From positions 1,874,539-1,938,538 of the forward strand of contig NZ_RYYU01000001.1 in NCBI RefSeq assembly GCF_003977605.1: DNA of 64,000 bases, given 5' to 3'. Shown in pieces: positions 44,194 to 53,456 of the stretch. The notes below the pieces were generated by a model. That model made no database searches and had not been told where the DNA came from. It worked only from the letters and a program-made list of their open reading frames with translations. The stretch's first letter is position 1, and each line of letters begins with the position of its first letter. A program made the position numbers and the translations under genes. Source of the DNA: Prevotella koreensis. GTDB taxonomy: Bacteria > Bacteroidota > Bacteroidia > Bacteroidales > Bacteroidaceae.

Positions 44194-45771
44194 ATGTTTA
44201 AAAGACAGGGTTTCGTGTTGATGCTGATGCTGATAAGCATTGCTGCGCAGGCACAATTAAAGATAAACTTCTCCGGAGACAGGCCGGTGAACAAGTTAAA
44301 AATGGCAGAAGCGGCCATTTTAAATCTCTATGTGGATACCGTGAACGAGAGTGCATTGGTAGAGAGTGCTATACGCGGAATGTTGAAAGAACTCGACCCA
44401 CACAGCACATACGCCACGGCAGCAGAGGTGAAAGCCATGAACGAACCGCTGCAAGGCAACTTTGAAGGCATCGGAGTGCAATTCAACATCATTGAAGATA
44501 CTTTGCTCGTAATGCAACCGGTAGTGAACGGTCCGTCTGAAAAAGTGGGAATTATGGCCGGCGACCGCATAGTGAGCGTGAACGATACCACCATTGCCGG
44601 TGTGAAGATGTCGCGTACTGACATAATGAAACGCCTGCGAGGCCCCAAGGGTACAACGGTAAGGTTGGGAATAATACGTCGCGGAGTGAACGGAGTTCTA
44701 TCATTCAGTGTGAAGCGCGACAAAATACCATTGCATACAATCAACGCAGCCTACATGATTCGCCCCGGAGTGGGTTACATCAGAATAGAAAGTTTCGGAG
44801 CAACGACATATCGCGAGTTCGTTGAGAAAGCGCGGATGCTGGAAAAACAAGGCATGCGCGACATGATTCTTGACCTGCAAGACAACGGCGGAGGCTATTT
44901 TCAGGCTGCGGTGGACATTGCCGATGAGTTTCTGAGTAAAGGTGACCTGATTGTCTATACCGAAGGACGTGCGGTGAGAAGAATGGAGTATAACGCACAC
45001 GGAGGTGGTATAATGGCATCGGGAAAGGTGGTGGTGTTGGTTAACGAACTGACGGCATCGGCCGCCGAGATAGTATCGGGAGCGATACAGGATCAAGACA
45101 GAGGCGTGATAGTGGGTCGCCGTACCTTTGCTAAAGGACTCGTTCAGCGTCCGGTGGACTTCAGCGACGGTTCTATGATACGTCTCACCGTGGCTCATTA
45201 TTACACGCCGGCAGGTCGCTGCATACAGAAACCTTACCGCAAGGGAGAGCCGGAAGAATATGCTCTTGACTTTGAAAAGAGACTGAAACATGGCGAACTG
45301 ACCAATCGCGACAGCATTCATTTCAACGACTCGCTGCGTTATTACACTCTGCGCGAACACCGCACCGTATATGGTGGAGGAGGCATAATGCCGGATGTGT
45401 TCGTGCCGCTCGATACGTTGCAATATTCCAATTATTACCGCAAATTGGCAGCAAAGAACATTATTATAAATGCATCGTTGAAGTATATCGACAACGAACG
45501 CAAGTCGTTGAAGCGTAAGTATGACACTTTCGATCAGTTTGAAAAATCGTTCGAAGTGTCTCAACAGATGATTGACGGCATCGTGGCCGAAGGAGAGAAG
45601 CAGGGGGTGAAACCGAAAGATGATGACGAACTGAAACGAACACTAAAAGTTCTGCGCATACAACTGAAGGGTCTTGTGGCTCGCGACCTGTGGGACATGA
45701 ACGAGTATTTCCGAATTGTCAACGAGAACAGCGACATTATTAAAGAGGGATTGAAAACGTTGGGACTCTGA
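44194..45771 (+). CDS. S41-family C-terminal processing protease (second copy)
   Basis: 525 residues from MFKRQGFVLMLMLISIAAQA, a signal peptide; the open frame extends upstream to 44146 but that start is not used. PDZ domain about 80-165 (GIGVQFNIIEDTLLVMQPVVNGPSEKVGIMAGDRIVSVND). Protease core with DLQDNGGGYFQAAVDIADEF, serine region NELTASAAEIVSGAIQDQDRG and lysine region VGRRTFAKGLVQRP. Same family as 18371-20068, so envelope proteolysis is duplicated. It follows ruvB by 49 bases and precedes ybeY by 41 bases. Confidence 0.92.
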   Translation: MFKRQGFVLMLMLISIAAQAQLKINFSGDRPVNKLKMAEAAILNLYVDTVNESALVESAIRGMLKELDPHSTYATAAEVKAMNEPLQGNFEGIGVQFNIIEDTLLVMQPVVNGPSEKVGIMAGDRIVSVNDTTIAGVKMSRTDIMKRLRGPKGTTVRLGIIRRGVNGVLSFSVKRDKIPLHTINAAYMIRPGVGYIRIESFGATTYREFVEKARMLEKQGMRDMILDLQDNGGGYFQAAVDIADEFLSKGDLIVYTEGRAVRRMEYNAHGGGIMASGKVVVLVNELTASAAEIVSGAIQDQDRGVIVGRRTFAKGLVQRPVDFSDGSMIRLTVAHYYTPAGRCIQKPYRKGEPEEYALDFEKRLKHGELTNRDSIHFNDSLRYYTLREHRTVYGGGGIMPDVFVPLDTLQYSNYYRKLAAKNIIINASLKYIDNERKSLKRKYDTFDQFEKSFEVSQQMIDGIVAEGEKQGVKPKDDDELKRTLKVLRIQLKGLVARDLWDMNEYFRIVNENSDIIKEGLKTLGL

Positions 45772-45812
45772 AATTCGTTCCGCAGGACATTAATAAATAT
45801 GTGTAATCGGCT

Positions 45813-46223
45813 ATGATAACCTACAATATTGACGGCGTTAAGATGCCGACTATTAAGAAACGACAGACAACGGCATGGATAAAAGCCGTGGCAAAGACCT
45901 ATGGTAAGACCGTAGGCGATATAGGATATATGTTTGTCAGCGATGAGGGTATTCTCGAGACAAATCGTGAATACCTCGGTCATGACTATTACACCGACAT
46001 AATCACCTTCGACTATTGCGAGGGTGATACCATTAGCGGCGACCTTGTTATAAGCCTCGACACCGTGCGCAGCAATGCCGAACTGTTCGGAAAAGACTAT
46101 GATGAAGAACTTCATCGCGTCATTATTCACGGCATTCTGCACCTTTGTGGTATCAACGACAAAGGGCCGGGAGAGCGTGAGATAATGGAGCAGGCCGAAA
46201 ACAAGGCTCTTGCCATGCGCTGA
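45813..46223 (+). CDS. ybeY: Endoribonuclease YbeY
   Basis: 136-residue zinc-dependent ribonuclease for 16S rRNA maturation and ribosome quality control. The active-site motif is HGILHLCGINDKGPGE (about 106-121); two histidines of the HxxxH are present, while the third position reads D-K instead of D-H, as I recall for other Bacteroidota. The DYYTDIITFDY strand upstream is typical. Cytoplasmic. Convergent with coaD, with only 72 bases between them. Confidence 0.9.
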   Translation: MITYNIDGVKMPTIKKRQTTAWIKAVAKTYGKTVGDIGYMFVSDEGILETNREYLGHDYYTDIITFDYCEGDTISGDLVISLDTVRSNAELFGKDYDEELHRVIIHGILHLCGINDKGPGEREIMEQAENKALAMR

Positions 46224-46295
46224 CGGTAATGCCGCGCACACCATTATCGGGATTGAACATTATCAACCCCCAATGCATAACAAAAAGAATTGCTG

Positions 46296-46736
46296 TTAAG
46301 GAAGAAATTCCTTGATGTCTTTTCCGAAGTGAATCAGTTCGCGCACCATGCTCGAAGAGATACTGTCATACTGCGGGTCGGCATAGAGCAGGAGTGTTTC
46401 AATGTTGCCTATGCGGCGGTTTATGACAGCCTGTTCGCGCTCATACTCAAAGTCTTTTATCGTACGTGCCCCTTTTATTATGAAGTTGGCACCTACGCGA
46501 TGTGCGAAATCCACGGTAAGGTCGCCGTATGTCTGCACTTCTATTCTTGGCTCGTCCTTGTATATTTCCTTTATCTTCCGACTTCTTTCCTCTGCCGACT
46601 GCATGTACTGCTTACGCTCATTCACGCCCACTCCTATGACAATGGTGTCGAAGAGCGGCAGGGCGCGGCTCAATATGTCGGCATGACCAATCGTGAATGG
46701 GTCGAAACTGCCAACGAAAATACCTTTTCTATTCAT
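46296..46736 (-). CDS. coaD: Phosphopantetheine adenylyltransferase
   Basis: 146 residues; fourth step of coenzyme A synthesis. The nucleotidyltransferase fold begins [22 protein letters not shown], with the TIGH motif at 15-18. The substrate loop [16 protein letters not shown] and the signature [33 protein letters not shown] (ordinarily ISSS.VREL) are clear. Its start overlaps the end of parE by 8 bases, which suggests translational coupling. Confidence 0.96.
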   Translation of the reverse strand: MNRKGIFVGSFDPFTIGHADILSRALPLFDTIVIGVGVNERKQYMQSAEERSRKIKEIYKDEPRIEVQTYGDLTVDFAHRVGANFIIKGARTIKDFEYEREQAVINRRIGNIETLLLYADPQYDSISSSMVRELIHFGKDIKEFLP

Positions 46737-48699
46737 ACTTATCCTCCTCCGGTTTGTCTTCCTCGACTACCAAGTTATCTATTATGAAGTTCTGTCTTTC
46801 CATAGTGTTCTTGCCCATATAATATTCAAGAAGACGCTGTACCTGATCCGTCTTATGCAGTGTGACCTGCTCAAGACGCATATCGGGACCAATGAATCCG
46901 GCGAACTCGTCGGGTGAAATCTCACCAAGTCCCTTGAATCGTGTTATTTCCGGGTCGGGACCAAGATCTGTTATGGCCTGCTGACGTTCGTCGTCACTGT
47001 AACAATAGCGCGTTATATAGTCGTTTTTCTTTCCCGTAGCCTTGTTGTCGGCCTCTTCTATCACCGCCTTGTCTTTTATCTTGGTGCGTTTTGCTCTTAC
47101 CCTGAACAGTGGTGTTTGCAACACATAAACGTGCCCTTTCTTTATCAGTTCTGGGAAGAATTGCAGCAGAAAGGTAATTATGAGCAGACGTATGTGCATG
47201 CCATCGACATCGGCATCGGTTGCCACTATCACTTTATTGTAGCGCAGCGAATCAAGGTCTTCCTCTATGTCGAGTGCGGCCTGCAACAGATTGAACTCCT
47301 CATTCTCATATACCACTTTCTTTGTAAGTCCGAAAGAGTTAAGGGGCTTTCCGCGAAGCGAGAACACCGCCTGTGTGTTAACATCGCGACTCTTGGTTAT
47401 GCTACCACTTGCCGAGTCTCCCTCAGTGATGAATATGCAGGTTTCTTCCTTCCTATCGTTCTTCGCGTCGCTATAATGTATGCGGCAATCGCGCAATTTT
47501 CTGTTGTGCAGGTTTGCTTTCTTGGCACGTTCGCGGGCAAGTTTCGTTACCCCTGCCATTGCCTTTCGCTCTTTCTCGCTTTCCGAAATTTTCTGCAACA
47601 TCTGCTCGGCGATGTCGGGATTCTTGTGCAAGAAGTTATCCACCTCGGTCTTGATGAAGTCTCCTATGTATTTATTCACGCTCACGCCATTCGGACTCAT
47701 TGTCAGCGAACCGAGTTTTATCTTTGTCTGACTCTCGAACATCGGCTCCTCCACATTCACCGCAATGGCCGCCACCATACCGTTTCTGATGTCTCCATAC
47801 TCAAAGTTCTTGTTCGAGAACTCTTTTATTGTGCGTGCTATATGTTCCTTGAACGCGCTCTGGTGTGTACCACCCTGCGTGGTGTGCTGTCCGTTTACGA
47901 ACGAGTGATATTCCTCTCCGTACTGGTTTGTATGTGTGAAAGCAATTTCTATATCCTCGCCTTTCAGGTGGATTATCGGGTACAGCCCATCGTTTGTCAT
48001 GTTGTCCGTGAGCAGGTCTTTTAGTCCGTTGCGGCTCTGTATCCTGCGCCCGTTATACATTATTATAAGGCCGGTGTTCAAGTAGGTATAGTTCCTAAGC
48101 ATCGTTTCCACGAAGTCGTCATGGAAGTGATAGTTCTTGAAGAGTGTCGAGTCCGGTTCAAAGAATATATATGTGCCGTTCTCGTCTTGTGTCTTCTCGG
48201 TGCTGTCGTTCTGCATTTCGCCTTTTCTGAACACCACAGAGCGCACCTTTCCGTCGCGATAACTGCTTGCTTCGAAATGTGTGCTCAGTGCATTGACCGC
48301 CTTGACACCCACTCCGTTCAGTCCCACGCTCTTCTTGAAAGCCTTCGAGTCGTATTTTCCACCGGTGTTGAGCACGCTGACCGCCTCGACGAGTTTACCC
48401 TGTGGTATTCCTCGACCATAGTCACGGATAGACACTCTCAGGCCGTCCTCGATGTCAACCTCTATTCTTTTACCTGCGTTCATCTTGAACTCGTCGATAG
48501 AGTTGTCGATAACCTCCTTCAGCAAAACATAGATACCATCTTCCGGCATCGATCCGTCACCAAGTCTTCCGATATACATGCCGGGTCGGGTGCGCACATG
48601 TTCCATGTCGGAGAGATGTCTGATGTTCTCTTCGTCATACTGCACATTATTGCCGTTGTCCGTAATCGGCATGTCGCTTTCTTTCATTTTCTCTTCCAT
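46729..48699 (-). CDS. parE: DNA topoisomerase IV subunit B
   Basis: 656-residue ATPase subunit that decatenates chromosomes with ParC. GHKL ATP site: VIDNSIDEF and [18 protein letters not shown]; the TOPRIM domain contains [16 protein letters not shown] and [14 protein letters not shown]. The long N-terminus ([46 protein letters not shown]) and [21 protein letters not shown] end (RFKGLGEI) fit ParE rather than GyrB; the true GyrB is at 61417-63387. parC is not in the window; coaD follows. Confidence 0.92.
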   Translation of the reverse strand: MEEKMKESDMPITDNGNNVQYDEENIRHLSDMEHVRTRPGMYIGRLGDGSMPEDGIYVLLKEVIDNSIDEFKMNAGKRIEVDIEDGLRVSIRDYGRGIPQGKLVEAVSVLNTGGKYDSKAFKKSVGLNGVGVKAVNALSTHFEASSYRDGKVRSVVFRKGEMQNDSTEKTQDENGTYIFFEPDSTLFKNYHFHDDFVETMLRNYTYLNTGLIIMYNGRRIQSRNGLKDLLTDNMTNDGLYPIIHLKGEDIEIAFTHTNQYGEEYHSFVNGQHTTQGGTHQSAFKEHIARTIKEFSNKNFEYGDIRNGMVAAIAVNVEEPMFESQTKIKLGSLTMSPNGVSVNKYIGDFIKTEVDNFLHKNPDIAEQMLQKISESEKERKAMAGVTKLARERAKKANLHNRKLRDCRIHYSDAKNDRKEETCIFITEGDSASGSITKSRDVNTQAVFSLRGKPLNSFGLTKKVVYENEEFNLLQAALDIEEDLDSLRYNKVIVATDADVDGMHIRLLIITFLLQFFPELIKKGHVYVLQTPLFRVRAKRTKIKDKAVIEEADNKATGKKNDYITRYCYSDDERQQAITDLGPDPEITRFKGLGEISPDEFAGFIGPDMRLEQVTLHKTDQVQRLLEYYMGKNTMERQNFIIDNLVVEEDKPEEDKYE

Positions 48700-48714
48700 T
48701 ATACTTCCTTTTTT

Positions 48715-48746
48715 ATGCCACGGTTAGGTTTTACCCACCGTGGCAT
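48715..48746 (-). terminator. Hairpin after the acetyltransferase-like gene
   Basis: ATGCCACGGT pairs perfectly with ACCGTGGCAT across 12 bases. It separates the 48760-49908 gene from parE. There is no T-run on the minus strand, so termination may be partial. Confidence 0.55.
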
Positions 48747-48759
48747 CTGTCTTTTCCTG

Positions 48760-49908
48760 TTATAACACCTTCTTATAACATCTGCGGCTCTTGTGGTGAA
48801 CATGTTCCAGGTACTGCCATTGTCCCTGCACCTTGTCGTTAGTTTCCATTTCAACCTGACTCTCTCCCCATTCGAGACCATATTTCTGATACCAAGGAAT
48901 GAGGTCGGCGAACATCAGAGCGTTTGCTCCTTTGTTGCGGTATTCCGGTTTAACGCCGATTAGTAGCAAATCGACAATTTTGGTTTTTCTGAATTTCAGT
49001 GCTCTCAACACGTGCCACCATCCGAATGGCAGCAGGCGACCGCGGTGGCATTTCTGCAAAGCCCTTGCGAGTGAAGGCATCGTTATGCCGATTCCTATGA
49101 GTTCGTGATTGGGCGTGTTCCAATCCTCTATTCCTGTCACGAGGTTGAAGTCAACAAGCGGCATCCACATATCGATATATTGTTTTATCTGTCTGTCGCT
49201 CATCTCACTATATCCATACAGATCTTTGAATGATTCGTTTATAAGGTGGAACATCTTCAGTCCGTAGCCGCCTTTATAAACATCTTTCTTCGTGAACTTT
49301 TTCACGTGCAGATTATAACGTTTCTCCACCATCTGCGCCACCTTGGTGTATTTCTCCGGAATATCCTTTGGTATGGGCAGTTTGAACTCCACGTAGTCGT
49401 TATCTTTCTCCCACCCACCCAACTTCTCCATGTGTTCCGGATAGTAAGGGTAGTTGTATATTGTTGCCATCGTGCCGAGTTGGTCGAATCCCCATGTGAG
49501 CATGCCCTCCGGATCCATGTCTGTGAACCCAAGCGGCCCCACGATGTTCTTCATGCCCCGTTCCCTGCCATAGTCTTCCACGGCCTTGAGCAGTGCTCCC
49601 GACACTTCTATGTCGTCGATAAAGTCAATCCATCCGAACCTTACACTATCATCACCCCATTTCTCGTTTGCCCTTTTGTTGATGATGGCAGCCACTCTTC
49701 CCACAATCTTTCCGTCTTTGTAGGCAAGGTAATACTCTGCCTCGCAGAACTCGAAAGCAGCATTTTTATCCTTGCTCAAAGTTTTCATATCGTCAAGGAA
49801 CAGTGCCGGTGTGTCGTATGCGTTGCCTTTATAAAGGTCGTAATGGAAGTCGATAAAAGCCTCCAGTTCTTTCTTTGAAGAAACTTTCCTAATCTCTACA
49901 TTTGACAT
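48760..49908 (-). CDS. GNAT-like acetyltransferase family protein
   Basis: 382 residues, cytoplasmic. The N-terminal region (VEIRKVSSKKELEAFIDFHYDLYKGN) and a central AEYYLAYKDGKIVGRVAAIINKRAN (about 79-103) resemble the beta-strands of a GNAT fold, and a C-terminal LLLIGVKPEYRNKGANALMFADLI (about 318-341) resembles its CoA-binding motif A (RxxGxA). This looks like two GNAT modules as in a Bacteroidota family with unknown substrate. Divergent from the DUF2851 gene, sharing the 49942-50302 inverted array and an identical TAACTTTG box at its outer end. Confidence 0.7.
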   Translation of the reverse strand: MSNVEIRKVSSKKELEAFIDFHYDLYKGNAYDTPALFLDDMKTLSKDKNAAFEFCEAEYYLAYKDGKIVGRVAAIINKRANEKWGDDSVRFGWIDFIDDIEVSGALLKAVEDYGRERGMKNIVGPLGFTDMDPEGMLTWGFDQLGTMATIYNYPYYPEHMEKLGGWEKDNDYVEFKLPIPKDIPEKYTKVAQMVEKRYNLHVKKFTKKDVYKGGYGLKMFHLINESFKDLYGYSEMSDRQIKQYIDMWMPLVDFNLVTGIEDWNTPNHELIGIGITMPSLARALQKCHRGRLLPFGWWHVLRALKFRKTKIVDLLLIGVKPEYRNKGANALMFADLIPWYQKYGLEWGESQVEMETNDKVQGQWQYLEHVHHKSRRCYKKVL

Positions 49909-49941
49909 AATGTCTTATGAGTATTGAATAATTATAGGTTG

Positions 49942-50302
49942 CAAAGTTACGAAAATAAGACATAAAGACAAAACTCTTTAGACAAAAAGACGTGTTTTTA
50001 GGACATAAAGACATCTTTTGGGGGACATAAAGACATAAGTTTTTTAGACAGAAATACATAAAAATATGAGACATAAAGACAGAAAAGGCTGTGAAATAAA
50101 GACAAAAATGAGTAGTGAGCGCATTGATATATTAGAATAACAACTATACAAAAAATATATTTATGTCTTTCTGTCTAATGTTTTTCTGTCTTTATGTCCA
50201 ACCTTTTCTGTATTTATGTCTCAAGTTTTGTGTCTTTATGTCTTAAAAACACGTCTTTTTGTCTAAAGAGTTTTGTCTTTATGTCTTATTTTCGTAACTT
50301 TG
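49942..50302. repeat. Inverted array of 22-bp units between divergent genes
   Basis: Outer arms 49942-50013 and 50231-50302 are inverted copies agreeing at 71 of 72 positions. The region holds about 13 copies of GACATAAAGACA or variants: seven in one orientation from 49959 to about 50104 and six in the other from 50164 to 50285, at steps of 21-23 bases. A 59-base A+T-rich core (50105-50163) lies between. Each outer end carries TAACTTTG, a promoter -7 box facing the adjacent gene. Confidence 0.9.
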
Positions 50303-50335
50303 TATCTGCAAAACGCAAGAAAGAGAAAAGGAGAA

Positions 50336-51637
50336 ATGGAGTTATTGCTGCATTATTGCTGGAAGCATAAGTTGTTTCCTTTGAAAGATTTGGTCACGAC
50401 AGATGGAAAAACCGTTGACGTGATAGATCCGGGATTGTCGAACAGCAATGCCGGTCCCGACTTCTTCAACGCCAAAATGAAAATTGGGGGCACGCTATGG
50501 GTGGGCAATGTGGAGATACACGACCGCTCGTCAGACTGGTATCGGCATGGTCATGACAGTGATGCGGCATACAACAACGTTATCCTTCACGTGGCAGAGA
50601 CGACGAACAGCGATGTCAGAACATCCTCCGGAAATCTTGTTCCACAAATACAACTCGCCATACCGCAGTATGTTCGTGAGCACTACTCAGAACTGTTGAG
50701 CATAGATAAATACCCGCCATGCCACAAGATATTGCCACGCCTGTCGCGCCTGATGATACACAGTTGGCTGAGTGCCTTACAGACAGAGCGTCTCGAGCAT
50801 AAGACACAAGCCATTCTGAAACGATTGAAACAGGCAGACGGCTCGTGGGAAGCCGCCTATTTCATAACCCTTGCACGCAATTTCGGCTTCGGAGTGAATG
50901 GCGATACTTTCGAGGCATGGGCAAAGAACATCTCGTTGTCGCAGGTAGGACACCATCGCGACGACCTTTTTCAGATAGAGGCGTTCTTCATGGGGCAGGC
51001 CGGACTGCTTGAAAAATCGGCCATTTCGGAGCACTCACAAGGCGAGGTGGAAACCGAAGACTATTTCACGAGGCTTCGCAACGAATATCTATACCTCTCA
51101 CGCAAGTTCTCGTTGCAGCCAATGGATGCCGCATTATGGCGTTTCCTCAGACTACGCCCGCAGAATTTCCCACACATAAGACTCTCCCAACTGGCACGGC
51201 TCTACTACGAACGCCGGTCGGAACTTAGCCGACTGCTTGAGTGTGAGACGTCAAAGGAAATCCTGTCTATGCTTCAGACGAGAGTGACACCATACTGGGA
51301 AACGCACTACACATTCGGCAGCAGCAGTTGCAAGGCAGAGAAAGCATTGTCACAGGCATCGCTTAATCTGCTCATTATCAATACCGCCGTGCCGGTGCTC
51401 TTTGCCTACGGTCGGCATAAACAGAAAGAGGCCTACTGCGAAAGGGCGATGAGAATGCTCGAAGAAATGCGGGCAGAGAACAATCACATTACCAAAATGT
51501 GGCGCGAGTGCGGCATTGAAGTGACAAATGCCGGTGACAGTCAGGCTCTGATACAACTGAAAAAGGAATATTGCGACCGCAAAGACTGTCTGAGATGCAG
51601 AATAGGATATGAATATTTGAAAGGAGTGGGGGAGTGA
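50336..51637 (+). CDS. DUF2851-family protein
   Basis: 433 residues from MELLLHYCWKHKLFPLKDL, preceded by an AAAGGAG ribosome-binding site; an in-frame extension to 50273 would translate the repeat array and is rejected. The family hallmark NAGPDFFNAKMKIGGTLWVGNVEIHDRSSDWYRHGHD (about 40-80) has conserved acidic and histidine residues reminiscent of a nuclease-like core, and a C-terminal CDRKDCLRCRIGYEYLK has paired cysteines. Role unknown. It starts a same-strand run with a thioesterase, dprA and dusB. Confidence 0.82.
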   Translation: MELLLHYCWKHKLFPLKDLVTTDGKTVDVIDPGLSNSNAGPDFFNAKMKIGGTLWVGNVEIHDRSSDWYRHGHDSDAAYNNVILHVAETTNSDVRTSSGNLVPQIQLAIPQYVREHYSELLSIDKYPPCHKILPRLSRLMIHSWLSALQTERLEHKTQAILKRLKQADGSWEAAYFITLARNFGFGVNGDTFEAWAKNISLSQVGHHRDDLFQIEAFFMGQAGLLEKSAISEHSQGEVETEDYFTRLRNEYLYLSRKFSLQPMDAALWRFLRLRPQNFPHIRLSQLARLYYERRSELSRLLECETSKEILSMLQTRVTPYWETHYTFGSSSCKAEKALSQASLNLLIINTAVPVLFAYGRHKQKEAYCERAMRMLEEMRAENNHITKMWRECGIEVTNAGDSQALIQLKKEYCDRKDCLRCRIGYEYLKGVGE

Positions 51638-51673
51638 AGGAGAGAACAAATATGTTCTTTAAAACATAAAATT

Positions 51674-52126
51674 ATGAACAACAATTTCAATGAAAAAGAA
51701 AAGTCCCAAAAGCAGGACAAAGTAAGTAAAATATTCGAGACACGCATGGAGGTGCGCGACTACGAGTGCGATATAGAGGGAATTGTGAACAATGCCAATT
51801 ATCTGCATTATCTGGAACACACGCGACATCTTTTCTTGAAGCAGTGTGGATTGAGTTTCGCCGAGATGCACCGCAAGGGCGTTGATGCTGTGGTGGCGCG
51901 AATGGCGTTGCAGTACAAGGTGCCGTTGCGCTGTGATGATGAGTTCGTTTCGCGACTAAGCATAACGAGAGAGGGTGTAAGATATGTTTTTAACCAAGAC
52001 ATAATACGCGCCTCGGACAACAAACTCAGCCTGCGGGCAAAGGTGGAACTGGTATGTCTTATAGATGGTAAATTAGGCCGGTCTGCGGAATATGATGCGG
52101 CATTCAATGACTATTTTGAAGAATAA
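51674..52126 (+). CDS. Acyl-CoA thioesterase, hot-dog fold
   Basis: 150 residues of the 4-hydroxybenzoyl-CoA thioesterase/YbgC type. The motif VRDYECDIEGIVNNANYLHYLEHTRHLFLKQCGL (about 23-56) includes the D-x-x-G-x-V-x-x-x-x-Y signature, with E/D in place of the catalytic aspartate. A lysine-rich N-terminal extension (MNNNFNEKEKSQKQDKVSK) precedes the fold. Starts 36 bases after the DUF2851 stop. Cytoplasmic; substrate unknown. Confidence 0.85.
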   Translation: MNNNFNEKEKSQKQDKVSKIFETRMEVRDYECDIEGIVNNANYLHYLEHTRHLFLKQCGLSFAEMHRKGVDAVVARMALQYKVPLRCDDEFVSRLSITREGVRYVFNQDIIRASDNKLSLRAKVELVCLIDGKLGRSAEYDAAFNDYFEE

Positions 52127-52142
52127 TTAGTTTATTATGTAA

Positions 52143-52234
52143 AGCAAATTGGGCGAATTTGATTACCAAATTGGGCGAATTTGTCGAGTAATTTCGGCGA
52201 AATTGCTTTGCAAAACAGGCTAATTTGGTTTGCA
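52143..52234. repeat. 22-bp-period repeat array C
   Basis: Four units, with cores GCAAATTGGGCGAATTTG, CCAAATTGGGCGAATTTG, AATTTCGGCGAAATTGC and a more diverged AACAGGCTAATTTGG. It is inside the same-strand run, between the thioesterase and dprA. Confidence 0.8.
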
Positions 52235-52295
52235 ATGTATCGTTGAACGCTACTTGCTTCGCTTGAAAACAGATGGATAGAGAACAACAGAGGTA

Positions 52296-53423
52296 ATGGA
52301 CGAGAAAGAAATTCTGTCGGCACTTGCACTTATGCGCATCAACTATTTCAGTCTTTCGGGACTGTCGTTGATGTACCAAGAACTGGGCAGTGCGCAGGTA
52401 ATAGTGGAGCATCGCAACAATATAAAAGAGGTGTTTCCCGAAGCATCGGACAAGTTGGTGAACGGACTGCGCGGACTTGATGAGGCAATGAGGCGTGCCG
52501 AGGTGGAAATGGAGTTCTGCCGGAAGCATGGCATAGAGCCGTTGGTAATGAACGACAAACGTTATCCTGCCCGACTGCGTGAGTGTGATGATGCTCCGCT
52601 GTTGCTTTTCTATCGCGGCAATGCCGACTTGAACCAACAACGGGTGGTTAATATCGTGGGGACACGACGGTGCACGGCATACGGCAAGGACTTGATAAAT
52701 AGGTTTGTCAGCGACCTGAAACGGCTTTGTCCGAAGGTGCTGATAGTGAGCGGACTGGCGTATGGCATTGACATTAACGCTCATCGCAGTGCTCTGCTAA
52801 ACGGTTACGAGACCGTGGGTGTGCTGGCTCATGGGTTAGACCAACTCTATCCGTCACGACACCGTGACACTGCGGTGCAGATGATAGGCCAAGGCGGTCT
52901 GTTGACAGAGTTTTTCACGCAGACAAATGCCGACAAAGTGAACTTTGTGCGGCGCAACCGCATAGTGGCAGGAATGAGTGATGCCTGTATTCTTGTGGAG
53001 AGTGCTGCCAAAGGAGGCGGACTTATAACGGCTCGGCTGTCGCGTGACTATAACCGTGATGTCTTCGCTTTTCCCGGACGGGTGGGCGATACGTATAGTG
53101 AGGGTTGCAACGACCTTATCAGAAATAACGGTGCGGCACTCATTTCATCGGCTCAAGACTTTGTGGAAATAATGGGGTGGAGCGTAGATGCAAAACTGGG
53201 TGAGGCGCGACAGAAAGGTATTGAACGCCAACTGTTTCCCTCGTTGTCGCCCGACGAGACCGTGGTGGTTGACGCTCTGCGACAGCAAAACGATATGCAG
53301 ATAAACATGATTTCGGTAAAGACGAATCTGCCTATAGCCCGACTCTCCGCCATTCTATTTGAAATGGAACTGAAAGGGGTGCTGAAACCGCTGGCCGGAG
53401 GAGTATATCATTTGTTGGGTTGA
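52296..53423 (+). CDS. dprA: DNA-processing protein DprA
   Basis: 375 residues; loads RecA on incoming single-stranded DNA during transformation. The Rossmann-like core starts VNIVGTRRCTAYG (about 115-127), then VSGLAYGIDINAHRSAL, GLDQLYPSRHRD, SAAKGGGLITARLSRDYNRDVFAFPGRVGDTYSEGCNDLI. N-terminal helical region and C-terminal winged helix (PIARLSAILFEMELKGVLKPLAGGVYHL) are complete. Start gives MDEKEILSALALMRINYF. Confidence 0.96.
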   Translation: MDEKEILSALALMRINYFSLSGLSLMYQELGSAQVIVEHRNNIKEVFPEASDKLVNGLRGLDEAMRRAEVEMEFCRKHGIEPLVMNDKRYPARLRECDDAPLLLFYRGNADLNQQRVVNIVGTRRCTAYGKDLINRFVSDLKRLCPKVLIVSGLAYGIDINAHRSALLNGYETVGVLAHGLDQLYPSRHRDTAVQMIGQGGLLTEFFTQTNADKVNFVRRNRIVAGMSDACILVESAAKGGGLITARLSRDYNRDVFAFPGRVGDTYSEGCNDLIRNNGAALISSAQDFVEIMGWSVDAKLGEARQKGIERQLFPSLSPDETVVVDALRQQNDMQINMISVKTNLPIARLSAILFEMELKGVLKPLAGGVYHLLG

Positions 53424-53456
53424 AATGGGAGTGTATTTGACTTTTTAGGTAAATTA

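Noticed and set aside
44701..45564. 287-residue frame on the minus strand
   Set aside because: It lies entirely inside the S41 protease gene in another frame and has no family resemblance.
47116..48024. 302-residue frame on the plus strand
   Set aside because: Shadow of parE on the opposite strand; cysteine- and histidine-rich composition typical of antisense frames.
49942..50302. Invertible phase-variation switch
   Set aside because: Both outer arms already carry the same promoter box facing outward, so inversion would not change expression, and no site-specific recombinase gene is present in the window.
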